Shown piece by piece: positions 18,057 to 27,037 of a stretch of DNA of 64,000 nt (positions are counted from its first letter, which is position 1; each line of letters opens with the position of its first letter). The stretch is from an uncultured Pelagibacteraceae bacterium (lineage in GTDB: Bacteria; Pseudomonadota; Alphaproteobacteria; Pelagibacterales; Pelagibacteraceae): contig CACJBA010000001.1 of assembly GCA_902591535.1 (NCBI GenBank), forward strand, positions 124,001 through 188,000, given 5' to 3'. The notes beneath the pieces are model-generated. The model was given only the letters and a program-made list of their open reading frames with translations, had not been told where the DNA came from and made no database searches. A program made the position numbers and the translations under genes.

Positions 18057-18524
18057 ATGTTTAAAAATAAATTTTTAACATTTATATTGTTTCTTGCTAT
18101 CACATTCTCCGCTTCATTGATTGGTGGTTTGGCTACCATTACATTTAAAGAGCCATGGTACTCATTACTAAATAAACCAACTTTTAATCCCCCAGATTGG
18201 ATATTCGGACCTGTTTGGACTACTTTGTATACATTGATGGCAGTTGCAATATGGCTTTACTGGCATACAAAAAATAGAGATATGAATACAGTTTATATTT
18301 ATTTTATTCATTTAATATTCAATACAACTTGGAGTGTAGTTTTCTTTGTTTTTCATAATATGGTTTTAGCACTTTTAGTATTAATCGCTCTAATAGCATT
18401 GATAATTAATCTTATTTTAAGATTTAAACGCGTCAAGATGTTGTGTGTCTACTTAATGATTCCATATTTACTTTGGTGTAGCTTTGCACTAATCCTAAAT
18501 ATAACCTTGATAATATTAAATTAG
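18057..18524 (+). CDS. tspO: TspO/MBR family tryptophan-rich sensory protein
   Basis: A 155-residue five-helix membrane protein that binds porphyrins and related ligands. The family signature is obvious: EPWYSLLNKPTFNPPDWIFGP (in two parts: W-Y-x-x-L-x-K-P and N-P-P-x-W-x-F-G-P), VWTTLYTLMAVAIWLYW, NTTWSVVFFVFHN and the LLWCSFALILN final helix. In Rhodobacter TspO affects the oxygen-dependent expression of pigment genes; here no photosynthesis genes are seen. The ATG at 18057 gives the usual short N-terminus; an ATG at 18042 would add five residues and cannot be excluded. It precedes the FAD oxidoreductase gene by two bases. Confidence 0.85.
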   Translation: MFKNKFLTFILFLAITFSASLIGGLATITFKEPWYSLLNKPTFNPPDWIFGPVWTTLYTLMAVAIWLYWHTKNRDMNTVYIYFIHLIFNTTWSVVFFVFHNMVLALLVLIALIALIINLILRFKRVKMLCVYLMIPYLLWCSFALILNITLIILN

Positions 18525-18526
18525 AT

Positions 18527-19630
18527 ATGGATGACGTTGTAGTAATCGGTGGTGGAATAATAGGAGCAGCAACAGCTTATTTTTTATCGAAAGAAGGTAG
18601 AAAAGTAAAAGTTATTGAAAGGGATCCTACTTATAAAACAGCTTCATTTCCATTGTCTCTTGGTGGTTTTAGAAGACAATTTTTCCAAAAAGAGAATATT
18701 TTGTTAGGAAAATTTGCAAGAGAATTTATTTTTCAAATACCAGAATTATTAAAAACAGAAAAAAATCCTAATCCTACAGCTAGTATGGTAACCAATGGAT
18801 ATCTTTTAATGTTTGGTCCTGAACATGCTGAAGAACAATATAGAGCATTAGAAAATCATAAAGAATGTGATGCAGGAACAAAAAATATTAAAGGATCAGA
18901 ATTATCAAAAGTTTTTCCTTATGTTAACAGTGAGGGAATAGAGACAGCAACTTATACAGATAATCAAAGTGAAGGATGGATTGATCCATTTATGTTTCAT
19001 AGCGCTCTTAAAAGTAAAGCAATAGAGCTTGGAGCTGAATTTGTTAAAGGTGAAGTAAAAAGTATTTCTGAGATAAATGCTAAAACAATTGTTTCTGCAG
19101 CTGGTTGTTGGACAAAAGAGTTGTTAGAAGATGTTCCTGTAGTTCCTCAAAAGCATACTGTTTTTAGGGTTAAATGCCCAAAATATATAAAAGAGATGCC
19201 ACTAAGTGGAGACTTAACAACAGGTGTTTATTGGAGACCAGAAGGAGGAGAATATTTAGCAGGATCACCTATTTCTGTATTTGATGCAGAAGATTTAGAG
19301 CCTGCTTGGAATGATTTTGAAGAATTAGTGTGGCCAGCTCTTGCCAAGAGAATACCAGCCTTTGAAGAATTAAAACTAACTGGTGGATGGGCAGGTTACT
19401 ATGATTGTAATATATTAGATAACAATGCAGTCGTTGGTAAACATCCAAAATATGATAATGTTTACATGGCATCTGGATTTACAGGTCGAGGGTTAATGCA
19501 AGCACCAGGCATAGGTAGAGCATTGACTGAATTAATTACAACAGGAACTTACCAAACAATTGATATAAGTGATTTTGCGGTTGAAAGAGTACTGGGTAAA
19601 ACAGCTAGACCAGAACCATATGTTCTTTAA
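18527..19630 (+). CDS. FAD-dependent oxidoreductase (DadA/sarcosine-oxidase-like)
   Basis: A 367-residue D-amino-acid-oxidase-fold enzyme. The FAD motif VVIGGGIIGAATAYFLSKEGR starts at residue 5 (G-x-G-x-x-G), followed by ERDPTYKTAS; the C-terminal MASGFTGRGLMQAPGIGRAL closes the FAD site. Members oxidise secondary or tertiary amines (sarcosine, dimethylglycine) or D-amino acids; which of these applies here is not visible. The whole-protein pattern is close to the FOXRED1-like group. The gene lies in a plus-strand pair with tspO. An N-demethylase would give formaldehyde and link to the formate oxidation genes further on, but that is speculation. Confidence 0.8.
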   Translation: MDDVVVIGGGIIGAATAYFLSKEGRKVKVIERDPTYKTASFPLSLGGFRRQFFQKENILLGKFAREFIFQIPELLKTEKNPNPTASMVTNGYLLMFGPEHAEEQYRALENHKECDAGTKNIKGSELSKVFPYVNSEGIETATYTDNQSEGWIDPFMFHSALKSKAIELGAEFVKGEVKSISEINAKTIVSAAGCWTKELLEDVPVVPQKHTVFRVKCPKYIKEMPLSGDLTTGVYWRPEGGEYLAGSPISVFDAEDLEPAWNDFEELVWPALAKRIPAFEELKLTGGWAGYYDCNILDNNAVVGKHPKYDNVYMASGFTGRGLMQAPGIGRALTELITTGTYQTIDISDFAVERVLGKTARPEPYVL

Positions 19631-19647
19631 AAAAAAAAATTATTAAA

Positions 19648-20157
19648 ATGAAATTAAATATTGGGGGACACATAGTTAAAGAGGGTTGGAAAATATTAAA
19701 TATCCAAAATAGAGAAGGAGTTGATTTTAAAGGGGATATTTCTGACCTAAGCCAGTTTGAGGATAATTCAATAGACGAGATATATGCAAGTCATGTAGTT
19801 GAGCATGTTCCACGTAATAAAATAGATATTACATTAAAAGGAATCCATAGAGTCCTTAAAAGTTCTGGAAAATTTTATATTTCTGTTCCAGATTTAGATA
19901 TATTATTCCATACTTTTAGAAGCTCTATAGCACCCATGAAAATAAAAAAACATATATTGACTATGATTTTTGGCGGGCAGGTTGATCAATATGATTATCA
20001 TTATTATGGTTACAGTTTTGATATTTTGGAGGACTATTTAAAATCTGCTGGTTTCACTGTGATTAAAAAAGTTGAAAGCTTTGGTTTATACAATGATACT
20101 AGTGAATTTAAACCTTATGGGTTTCCTATAAGTCTAAACGTAATAGCAAAAAAATAA
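19648..20157 (+). CDS. Small SAM-dependent methyltransferase-like protein
   Basis: A 169-residue Rossmann-type protein. It opens with LNIGGHIVKEGWKILNIQ, a variant of the L-N-L-G-x-G-x-x-x-x-x-G-W-x-N-x-D motif found in small methyltransferases of cell-surface glycan loci, then has GDISDLSQFEDNSIDEIYASHVVEHVP (acidic loop and post-II motif), and ENLYISVPDLD-like VPDLDIL. The SAM-binding glycine motif is altered (GGH instead of GxG), so activity is uncertain. The start follows a long A-run after the preceding stop. Substrate unknown. Confidence 0.7.
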   Translation: MKLNIGGHIVKEGWKILNIQNREGVDFKGDISDLSQFEDNSIDEIYASHVVEHVPRNKIDITLKGIHRVLKSSGKFYISVPDLDILFHTFRSSIAPMKIKKHILTMIFGGQVDQYDYHYYGYSFDILEDYLKSAGFTVIKKVESFGLYNDTSEFKPYGFPISLNVIAKK

Positions 20158-20167
20158 CTTCAAAAAT

Positions 20168-21613
20168 CTACGTTCCACAAAAAGTTTTGTAATTTTTTTC
20201 AGAAGCAGGTGGAAGTTTTTGAAATTCATAAAGATTTCCGTTATTCGAATAAGGATAGCGTAAAACATTTAATAATTTATTCATTTTATCTAAATTTCCC
20301 TTATCAGCTTCATCTAATGCTTCTTCTACTTTATGATTCCTGGGGATTACTACAGGGTTATTTTTTTTCATAAGTTCAATTTGCTTTTCTTTTGTTGGGT
20401 TATTTAATTTAGATCTTTTTTTCCATTTATTTTTCCAATTAATAAAATCCTTATTTTTGTAAACTTCATCAGAATTAATATTCATTAAATGGCAAAAAGT
20501 ATTTGTATAATCTACTTTATTTTTTTCCATCCAATCAAATAGTTCATTAATTAAATTTTTATCATTTTTATCTTCACCAAAAAGACCAAGCTTATCTCTG
20601 ATCATATTTAACCATTTATCTTCATAAATATTTTGAAAATTATCTATTAAATCTGTCGCTAATTTAATTGCGTTATCCTCATTTTTATCAATTAAAGGGA
20701 TTAAACATTCTGCAAATCTTGCCAAATTCCATTTTGTAATTGGTGGCTGATTTGAAAAGGCATATCTACCAAATTTATCTATTGAACTGAATACTGTTTT
20801 TGGATCGTAATTATTCATAAAAGCACAGGGACCATAATCAATGGTCTCACCTGAAATTGCCATATTATCAGTATTCATAACTCCATGAATAAATCCAACA
20901 CGCATCCAATTTATTACTAGCTGACATTGCTTTTCCATAACAAGATTTAAGAAGTCTAACGCCTTTGATTTTGAGTTTTTAATTTCAGGATAATGCCTGT
21001 TTATTGTGTAGTCGACTAGAGTATTTAAATTTTCAATGTTTTGAGTTGCGGCAATATATTGAAATGTACCAACCCTAACATGACTTGATGCAACTCTTGT
21101 TAATATAGCACCCTGTAAAAGATTTTCTCTTACAACTTTTTCTCCAGTTTTTACTACAGCTAGGCTTCTTGTAGTTGGAATATTCAATGAGTGTATTGCT
21201 TCACTGATTATGTATTCTCTAAGCATAGGTCCTAGTGCAGCTCTCCCATCACCACCCCTAGAAAAAGAAGTTCTTCCTGAACCTTTAAACTGAATATCAA
21301 AACGATTTTCATTGTTAACTAAATGCTCACCTAATAAAACTGCCCTACCATCTCCTAACATAGTAAAGTGTCCAAATTGATGACCTGCATATGCTTGAGC
21401 AATAGTATTAGTTTCCTCTGGTATAGAGTTTCCAGAAAATATTTCTGCTAATTTTTTTTTGTCTGTTTTTGAAAAATTTAAATTTAAAGTAGACGCTAGT
21501 TCTTCATTTAAAATTACTAATTCAGGATCATGAACAGGAGTTGGTTTAATATTTTCTTTAAAAGTATTTGATAACTTTGAATACGTATTATCAAAATGCC
21601 AACCAATGGTCAT
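20168..21613 (-). CDS. selO: Protein adenylyltransferase SelO (YdiU/UPF0061 family)
   Basis: A 481-residue pseudokinase-fold enzyme that transfers AMP to protein hydroxyl groups, linked in E. coli to redox stress. The family blocks are present: GHQFGHFTMLGDGRAVLLGE, FKGSGRTSFSRGGDGRAALGPMLRE (two adjacent conserved blocks), PTTRSLAVV, VGTFQYIAA, FIHGVMNTDNMAISG (catalytic Asn/Asp) and IDYGPCAFM. The C-terminus ends in T-F-C-G-T, with cysteine at the place where some homologues carry selenocysteine or cysteine. Length and order are normal for a bacterial SelO. It is 5 bases downstream of fdsA on the same strand and may share its transcript. Confidence 0.92.
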   Translation of the reverse strand: MTIGWHFDNTYSKLSNTFKENIKPTPVHDPELVILNEELASTLNLNFSKTDKKKLAEIFSGNSIPEETNTIAQAYAGHQFGHFTMLGDGRAVLLGEHLVNNENRFDIQFKGSGRTSFSRGGDGRAALGPMLREYIISEAIHSLNIPTTRSLAVVKTGEKVVRENLLQGAILTRVASSHVRVGTFQYIAATQNIENLNTLVDYTINRHYPEIKNSKSKALDFLNLVMEKQCQLVINWMRVGFIHGVMNTDNMAISGETIDYGPCAFMNNYDPKTVFSSIDKFGRYAFSNQPPITKWNLARFAECLIPLIDKNEDNAIKLATDLIDNFQNIYEDKWLNMIRDKLGLFGEDKNDKNLINELFDWMEKNKVDYTNTFCHLMNINSDEVYKNKDFINWKNKWKKRSKLNNPTKEKQIELMKKNNPVVIPRNHKVEEALDEADKGNLDKMNKLLNVLRYPYSNNGNLYEFQKLPPASEKNYKTFCGT

Positions 21614-21618
21614 TTTAA

Positions 21619-24387
21619 TTAACTAACTTCAGCTTGATGTTCTTTAGGTTTAACCTCTGTTTTGAACTGATTAGAAATTTTTTGAACTTCTACTGATGAA
21701 ACTTTGTATTCAGCACACATTGTTTCTTCATCTTTACCATGACCTGTAACCATATTAACCATATGCTCTGGGAAATGGAACGTAGTAAACACTATTCCTT
21801 CTTTAACTTTATCTGTTACCTCTACTTTTAAAGCAACTTCACCTCTGCCTGAATAAAGTCTTCCAATATCACCTGTATTTAGATCTCTGTACTCCGCATC
21901 CTTAGGATGAATTAACAAAACATCTTCATCAACAATATTTATATTTTTTGTTCTTCTGGTCATTGTTGCTGCGTTGTAATGTTGTAAAACTCTACTTGTT
22001 GTTAAAATTAAAGGATAATCTTTTTTATTAGCCTCAATTTCAGAAGATTCTTTCCAATCAAAATTTTTAAGTCTACCTTTTCCTAACTTAAATGTTTCAG
22101 TGTGTAAAATTTTGGTATCTGTTCCGTCTTCCTGAACTGGCCATTGTAATCCAAATTTTCCAAGTCTTTCTCTTGTCACTCCTTTAAAGAAAGGAACTAT
22201 GTCAGCAATCTCTCCTAAAACTTGATCAGCGTCATAAGTTGGTTGATCAAAACCTAATTTCTGCATCATCTCAGTAACAATTAATCCATCTGGTTTAGTA
22301 CCAGGAAGAGGAGCTACAGCTCTGTTCACTCTTTGAATTCTTCTTTCAGTATTTGTAAATGTTCCATCTTTCTCTAAGAAAGTTGTACCTGGCAGAACAA
22401 CAGTTGCTAATTTTGCTGTTTCACTCATAAATATTTCTTGAACCACTAAAAGCTCTAATGAGTTCATAGCTTCAATAACATGAGCGCTATTAGGATCAGT
22501 TTGAACAATGTCTTCACCGATAATCCATAAACCTTTCAGTTCTTTATCTATTGCTGCCTCAAACATTTGAGGAATTTTTAACCCTGGTTTTGTTGGATGA
22601 GTTACTCCATATTTTTCAGTATAGAATTCTTGATGTTTTTCATCAGCCACAGGGAAATATCCTGCACCTTGGTGTGGTTGACATCCCATATCCGCTGCGC
22701 CTTGAACATTGTTTTGACCTCTCAAAGGATTAACTCCAACACCTTTTCGTCCAATGTTACCAGTAATCATTGCTAGATCAGCAATTAACATTACGGTTTT
22801 AGATCCTTGTTCGTGTTCAGTAACTCCTAAACCATGGAACTCCATTGAATTTCTTGCAGTTGCATATGCGATCGCTGCTTCTTTAACTAATTGTTTATCT
22901 ACACCAGCTACTTTTGCTAAATGATCTACATCTTGTCTTTCAATTTCTTTTAAGAAATTATCAAATCCCTCAGTTCTATCTCGTACAAAATCTGAGTTAT
23001 AAAGTTTTGATTTAATAATAAAGTGTAACATCATGTTAAGAACCGCAACGTTAGTTCCAGGTCTTAGTTTAATATGGTAATCAGCAAGTTTTGCTAGTTC
23101 AGTTGTGATAGGATCAAGTACAATTAATTTTTTACCTTTCATAACTTGTTGTTTTATTTTTGCACCTGTAACCGGGTGAGCGTTTGTTGGATTAGCTCCA
23201 ATTACCAAAAATAAGTCTGCGTGGTAAATATCCTCCGTAGAATTAGTTGCTGCTCCAGTTCCAAAAGTTTGTTGCATTCCCCATGCTGTAGGTGAATGAC
23301 AAATTCTTGCGCAACAATCTACACTGTTAGTTCCTACAGCTGCTCTAATCATTTTTTGAAAAACGTAATTTTCTTCATTTGTACATCTTGCAGAGGAAAT
23401 TCCAGCAAAGGCATCTGGACCATTTTCTTTTGTAATTCTGTTCATTTCTTTTTTAATAAAATCATATGCTTCATCCCAAGAAGCTTCTTCAAATTTTCCA
23501 TTTCTTTTTATTAATGGTGTTTTTAATCTGTCTGGATGATCATAAAAACTAAATGCATATCTTCCTTTAATACATGTATGTCCAGCATTAACTTCAGTTT
23601 GTTTAGGTGTATCGATAGCAACAACTTTATCATCTTTAATTGAAGCTTCTAAATTACAACCAACACCACAGTATGAACATGTTGTTCTAACTTTTTTATC
23701 TACTGCAGCAGACTTTGATTGAAAAACATCTGAGATAGCATCTGTTGGACAAGTGTGAGCACATGCACCACAAGAAACACAAGATGAGTCACCAAACATC
23801 ATATCGTTATCAGTTGTTATTCTGGACTCAAATCCTCTCCCGCTCATTGTTAAAACAAATGAACCTTGAATTTCATCACAAGCTCTGACACATCTTCCAC
23901 AATTGATACAATTGTCTAGATTCATTCTCATGTAATCATGAGATGTATCTCTTGGAATTCCTTTGTGTTGTTTTGGGCTGTTATATCTGTGATCAGAAAC
24001 ACCTAAATCATTTGCAACAGTTTGAAGTTCGCAATTATTATTCACTTCACAACTATCACATTCCATTGGATGATCTGTTAATACTAATTCTACAATATTT
24101 TTTCTTAGATCTTTCAAAGATTTATTTGATGTAAATATATGTTGATTTTCGGCAACTGGGGTATGGCAAGAAGCAACTACTCTTGTTGGACCATCTTTTT
24201 CTAATGCAACTTCAACTGAACAAACTCTACATGCACCATAGGGAGCTAAATTTGGATCATCACACAAAGTAGGAACTTTTTTTTCTCCTACATAGCTTTT
24301 TACAAATTTTAAAATCGAAGAGTGATTAGGACCGATTTCATACGGTTTTCCATCAATATATGCAATTTTTCTTTTTTCTGAGCTCAT
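21619..24387 (-). CDS. fdsA: NAD-dependent formate dehydrogenase, molybdenum alpha subunit
   Basis: Catalytic subunit of a soluble NAD-reducing formate dehydrogenase (formate to CO2), 922 residues. Read in order: an N-terminal NuoG-like 2Fe-2S domain (Cys42, Cys53, Cys56, Cys74), a His/Cys3 4Fe-4S site (His106, Cys110, Cys113, Cys119), two further 4Fe-4S motifs (Cys160-Cys170 region and Cys203-Cys213 region), the CSYCGVGC cluster at about 237-244, and the bis-MGD domain. The Mo ligand is Cys363, followed by His364 (R-I-C-H), so this is the cysteine, not the selenocysteine, form. The stop of fdsGB overlaps this start by one base. fdhD, mobA and moeA nearby support cofactor insertion. Confidence 0.94.
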   Translation of the reverse strand: MSSEKRKIAYIDGKPYEIGPNHSSILKFVKSYVGEKKVPTLCDDPNLAPYGACRVCSVEVALEKDGPTRVVASCHTPVAENQHIFTSNKSLKDLRKNIVELVLTDHPMECDSCEVNNNCELQTVANDLGVSDHRYNSPKQHKGIPRDTSHDYMRMNLDNCINCGRCVRACDEIQGSFVLTMSGRGFESRITTDNDMMFGDSSCVSCGACAHTCPTDAISDVFQSKSAAVDKKVRTTCSYCGVGCNLEASIKDDKVVAIDTPKQTEVNAGHTCIKGRYAFSFYDHPDRLKTPLIKRNGKFEEASWDEAYDFIKKEMNRITKENGPDAFAGISSARCTNEENYVFQKMIRAAVGTNSVDCCARICHSPTAWGMQQTFGTGAATNSTEDIYHADLFLVIGANPTNAHPVTGAKIKQQVMKGKKLIVLDPITTELAKLADYHIKLRPGTNVAVLNMMLHFIIKSKLYNSDFVRDRTEGFDNFLKEIERQDVDHLAKVAGVDKQLVKEAAIAYATARNSMEFHGLGVTEHEQGSKTVMLIADLAMITGNIGRKGVGVNPLRGQNNVQGAADMGCQPHQGAGYFPVADEKHQEFYTEKYGVTHPTKPGLKIPQMFEAAIDKELKGLWIIGEDIVQTDPNSAHVIEAMNSLELLVVQEIFMSETAKLATVVLPGTTFLEKDGTFTNTERRIQRVNRAVAPLPGTKPDGLIVTEMMQKLGFDQPTYDADQVLGEIADIVPFFKGVTRERLGKFGLQWPVQEDGTDTKILHTETFKLGKGRLKNFDWKESSEIEANKKDYPLILTTSRVLQHYNAATMTRRTKNINIVDEDVLLIHPKDAEYRDLNTGDIGRLYSGRGEVALKVEVTDKVKEGIVFTTFHFPEHMVNMVTGHGKDEETMCAEYKVSSVEVQKISNQFKTEVKPKEHQAEVS

Positions 24388-26042
24388 TAATTATCTTTTA
24401 CCATATCATTTTTCATTTCATCCCCAAAGTATTTTAGAATGTTTTGAATCGGGGTAGGGATTGCTCCACATAAAGCACACAAGCATCCTTTTTTCATTGT
24501 AACAAGCAGTTCTTCAAGTAATTTCAAAGGTATTTTGGCAGTCTTTTTCTTAGCTTGGTCAAACATTTCTTTACCTCGGTAAGACCCTAATCTTCCTGGG
24601 AAACATTTTCCACATGATTCTTCTGCTGAAAATTCAAATAGATGATGAATGTATTCAGCCATAGAAAAATCTTTAGGTATACTTACCACACTCGCATGAC
24701 CTAACATGAAACCTTTTGCTGTAAACTCTTGGAAATCTAAATTCAAATTATCAATTTCACTTAAAGGCACCACACCACCCAATGGTCCTCCTATTTGAAA
24801 TGCTTTAAGAGGTTCTTTGTATCCTCCACCAATTTCATTAAATATTTTTTTCATTGGTGTTCCCATATCTATCTCATAAACTCCTGGATTTTTAAAGAAA
24901 CTGTCCAAACAAACCAGTTTAGTACCTGCAGATTTTTTATTTCCTATAGATGAAAATTTTTCAGAACCATTTATTAAAATTCCCGTAGCAGCTGCTAAAG
25001 TTTCAACATTATTAACAACAGTTGGTTTTTTATATAATCCCTCTGTAACTGGGAAGGGAGGTCTAACATCAACCTCTGCTCGTCTTCCCTCGATAGAAGC
25101 AATTAAAGCTGTTTCTTCTCCACAAATATATGCACCTTGTCCGATACAAATCCCAAGATCAAATGAAAAATTAGTTCCCAAAATATTTTCACCCAAAAGA
25201 CCTAACTTTTTGAGTTCATTGATACTACCATTTATAGCTTCAATAGATTTTGGATATTCTCCTCTAATGTATAAAACTCCTTCATCACTTCCAATTACAA
25301 AACCACACATTACCATTCCAAATATAACTTTAAGAGGCTGATCTTCTAATAAATATCTATCTGAAAAAGCACCAGAGTCACCTTCATCTGCATTACAGAT
25401 AACATATTTTTTATCTCCTTTTGCTTTGCTGCAAAAATCCCATTTCATTCCCGTTGGAAATCCTGCACCACCTCGTCCTGTTAAATTTGAATCTAAAAGT
25501 GATTTAACAATTTCTTTTTTATCAGTTTTTAAAAATTTATTTAACTGATCTTTAAATTGATCTGTAGATGAAAGTTTGTCATCCATTAAGAAACTTGTAG
25601 TAGCAAAACTTTTTGAGAAAAATTTTTCTTGTTTAATTTCTTCACCATTAATTATTTGGTCAATCTTTTCTATATCTTTCCCAGCATAATTTTCTCCATC
25701 GTAATGAAATGCATGGTTTTCATAACAATGTCCTAGGCAAAACATTTCTCCAACTTTATCGTCACCAAGTTTTTCTTTTAAGGTATCTTTTAATTTTTCT
25801 TGTGTGCCAGCACACATACATGCGCTACCGTTACAAACAAATGCTTTCTTTTCTCTATGAGATGGCCTTAAAAATTCATAAAAAGACTCAGCTCCATGAA
25901 GTGTTGAAACCCCAAGGTTATGTTTTTTAGCAATTTCTTTTATATCTTGCGGTTTATCGCTCAATGTATTTTCAGATATTTGCTTAAACAGGTTTTCCTT
26001 AAGCCCAATTCTACCTGATAGATTACTTATATTTTTTGACAA
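24387..26042 (-). CDS. fdsB: Formate dehydrogenase beta/gamma fusion: NuoE-like plus NuoF-like flavoprotein
   Basis: A 551-residue diaphorase subunit that passes electrons from formate to NAD. Residues 1-140 form a NuoE/FdsG-like thioredoxin-fold 2Fe-2S domain (Cys70, Cys75/77, Cys102, Cys106); residues 150-551 are NuoF/FdsB-like with LTGRGGAGFPTGMKW (NADH site), GAYICGEETALIASIEG (FMN site) and the 4Fe-4S motif ESCGKCFPGR with a later CLCALCG. In many bacteria these are two genes; here they are fused, as in several alphaproteobacteria. The start is a TTG at 26042 preceded by two GGGTAAA repeats that could serve as ribosome-binding site; no ATG lies near. It precedes fdsA with one base of overlap. 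Confidence 0.92.
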   Translation of the reverse strand: MSKNISNLSGRIGLKENLFKQISENTLSDKPQDIKEIAKKHNLGVSTLHGAESFYEFLRPSHREKKAFVCNGSACMCAGTQEKLKDTLKEKLGDDKVGEMFCLGHCYENHAFHYDGENYAGKDIEKIDQIINGEEIKQEKFFSKSFATTSFLMDDKLSSTDQFKDQLNKFLKTDKKEIVKSLLDSNLTGRGGAGFPTGMKWDFCSKAKGDKKYVICNADEGDSGAFSDRYLLEDQPLKVIFGMVMCGFVIGSDEGVLYIRGEYPKSIEAINGSINELKKLGLLGENILGTNFSFDLGICIGQGAYICGEETALIASIEGRRAEVDVRPPFPVTEGLYKKPTVVNNVETLAAATGILINGSEKFSSIGNKKSAGTKLVCLDSFFKNPGVYEIDMGTPMKKIFNEIGGGYKEPLKAFQIGGPLGGVVPLSEIDNLNLDFQEFTAKGFMLGHASVVSIPKDFSMAEYIHHLFEFSAEESCGKCFPGRLGSYRGKEMFDQAKKKTAKIPLKLLEELLVTMKKGCLCALCGAIPTPIQNILKYFGDEMKNDMVKDN

Positions 26043-26069
26043 TTTACCCTTTACCCTTTTTTTAATAGC

Positions 26070-26912
26070 TTAAGTATTTATGACAATTCTATCTTTATTA
26101 CTATAAATATTAAAGCTATCATCTTTTACAAAACCAACCAATGTCATGTCAAACTTATTTGCTAAATCAATAGCAAGACTAGTTGGCGCACCAACACCTA
26201 TTAAAATCCCAATATTTGCCATAAGTGCTTTTTGTACCAGGTCAAAATTAAGTCTGCCGGAGCAAGCTAAAAATTGTGATGTGTTATCAAGTAAATTTTC
26301 TTTTAAAGCATACCCAATAAGTTTATCCAAAGCATTATGACGACCAACATCCTCCTTAATGGCAACTATATCTCCTTGAGCTGTAAATAATCCACTTGCA
26401 TGAATACCTCCAGTTTTGGAAAACTCTGATTGATTTTGACGAAGTTTATTTGGAGAGCTCATCAAAACCTCTTTGGATATTTTTGGATTAGATTCTAAAA
26501 TTTTATCTTTTTTAATTATTTCTAATGCATCTAAGGAGCTTTTACCACAAACGCCACAAGATGAGTTTGTTAGAAAATTTCTTTTTATTTTATCGATATC
26601 AATATTATTCGAATTATTTATTGTTACAGTAATTTTATTTTTTAGACCATATTGCTCTGTAGGTTTTCCAGAAAAATCGATTTTCTCTATATAATCAATT
26701 TTTTCAATTATTTTTTCATTAAAAAGAAATCCCCTTACTAAATCTTCATCATCTCCTGGTGTTCTCATTGTAACTGAAATAGTTTTTTCAACCCAAATTT
26801 CTTTTTCCTTATATTTAATTATTATTTCAACAGGTTCTTCTATGGATATTTGATCATTAAAATTATCTAAATTATTAGATTTAAATTTAAATACTTTATA
26901 TTCAGAATTCAT
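26070..26912 (-). CDS. fdhD: Formate dehydrogenase accessory sulfurtransferase FdhD
   Basis: A 280-residue protein required for formate dehydrogenase activity: it carries sulfur from a cysteine desulfurase to the molybdenum cofactor. The hallmark CxxC pair is Cys119 and Cys122 in NSSCGVCGKSS. Other family motifs are TMRTPGDDEDLVRGFLFNE, TGGIHASGLF, KEDVGRHNALDKLIG and ACSGRLNFDLVQKA. It lies 27 bases upstream of fdsGB on the same strand, so the order of the operon is fdhD-fdsGB-fdsA(-selO). Confidence 0.95.
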   Translation of the reverse strand: MNSEYKVFKFKSNNLDNFNDQISIEEPVEIIIKYKEKEIWVEKTISVTMRTPGDDEDLVRGFLFNEKIIEKIDYIEKIDFSGKPTEQYGLKNKITVTINNSNNIDIDKIKRNFLTNSSCGVCGKSSLDALEIIKKDKILESNPKISKEVLMSSPNKLRQNQSEFSKTGGIHASGLFTAQGDIVAIKEDVGRHNALDKLIGYALKENLLDNTSQFLACSGRLNFDLVQKALMANIGILIGVGAPTSLAIDLANKFDMTLVGFVKDDSFNIYSNKDRIVINT

Positions 26913-26991
26913 TCATTCAGTATATTTTAACTTTTAAAATTTGAAAGAATGAAAAAAATAAGTTTATTAATTATTAATGTCGATTTTCTTT

Positions 26992-27028
26992 AAAAAAGCG
27001 ACTTATAAAAGATATAAATCGCTTTTTT
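26992..27028 (-). terminator. Intrinsic terminator after the NAD formate dehydrogenase gene
   Basis: AAAAAAGCGA (26992-27001) and TCGCTTTTTT (27019-27028) form a 10-pair stem with a 17-base loop, with A/T runs on both sides. Read on the minus strand it ends 10 bases after the fdh stop at 27038 and before fdhD, and the stem itself supplies the T-run. It would separate fdh from the fdhD-fdsGB-fdsA operon. Only four G/C pairs hold the stem, so termination may be partial. Confidence 0.6.
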
Positions 27029-27037
27029 ATAATATAT

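Noticed and set aside
20168-21613. Selenocysteine in SelO or FdsA
   Set aside because: Both have cysteine codons at the relevant positions and no in-frame TGA was seen.
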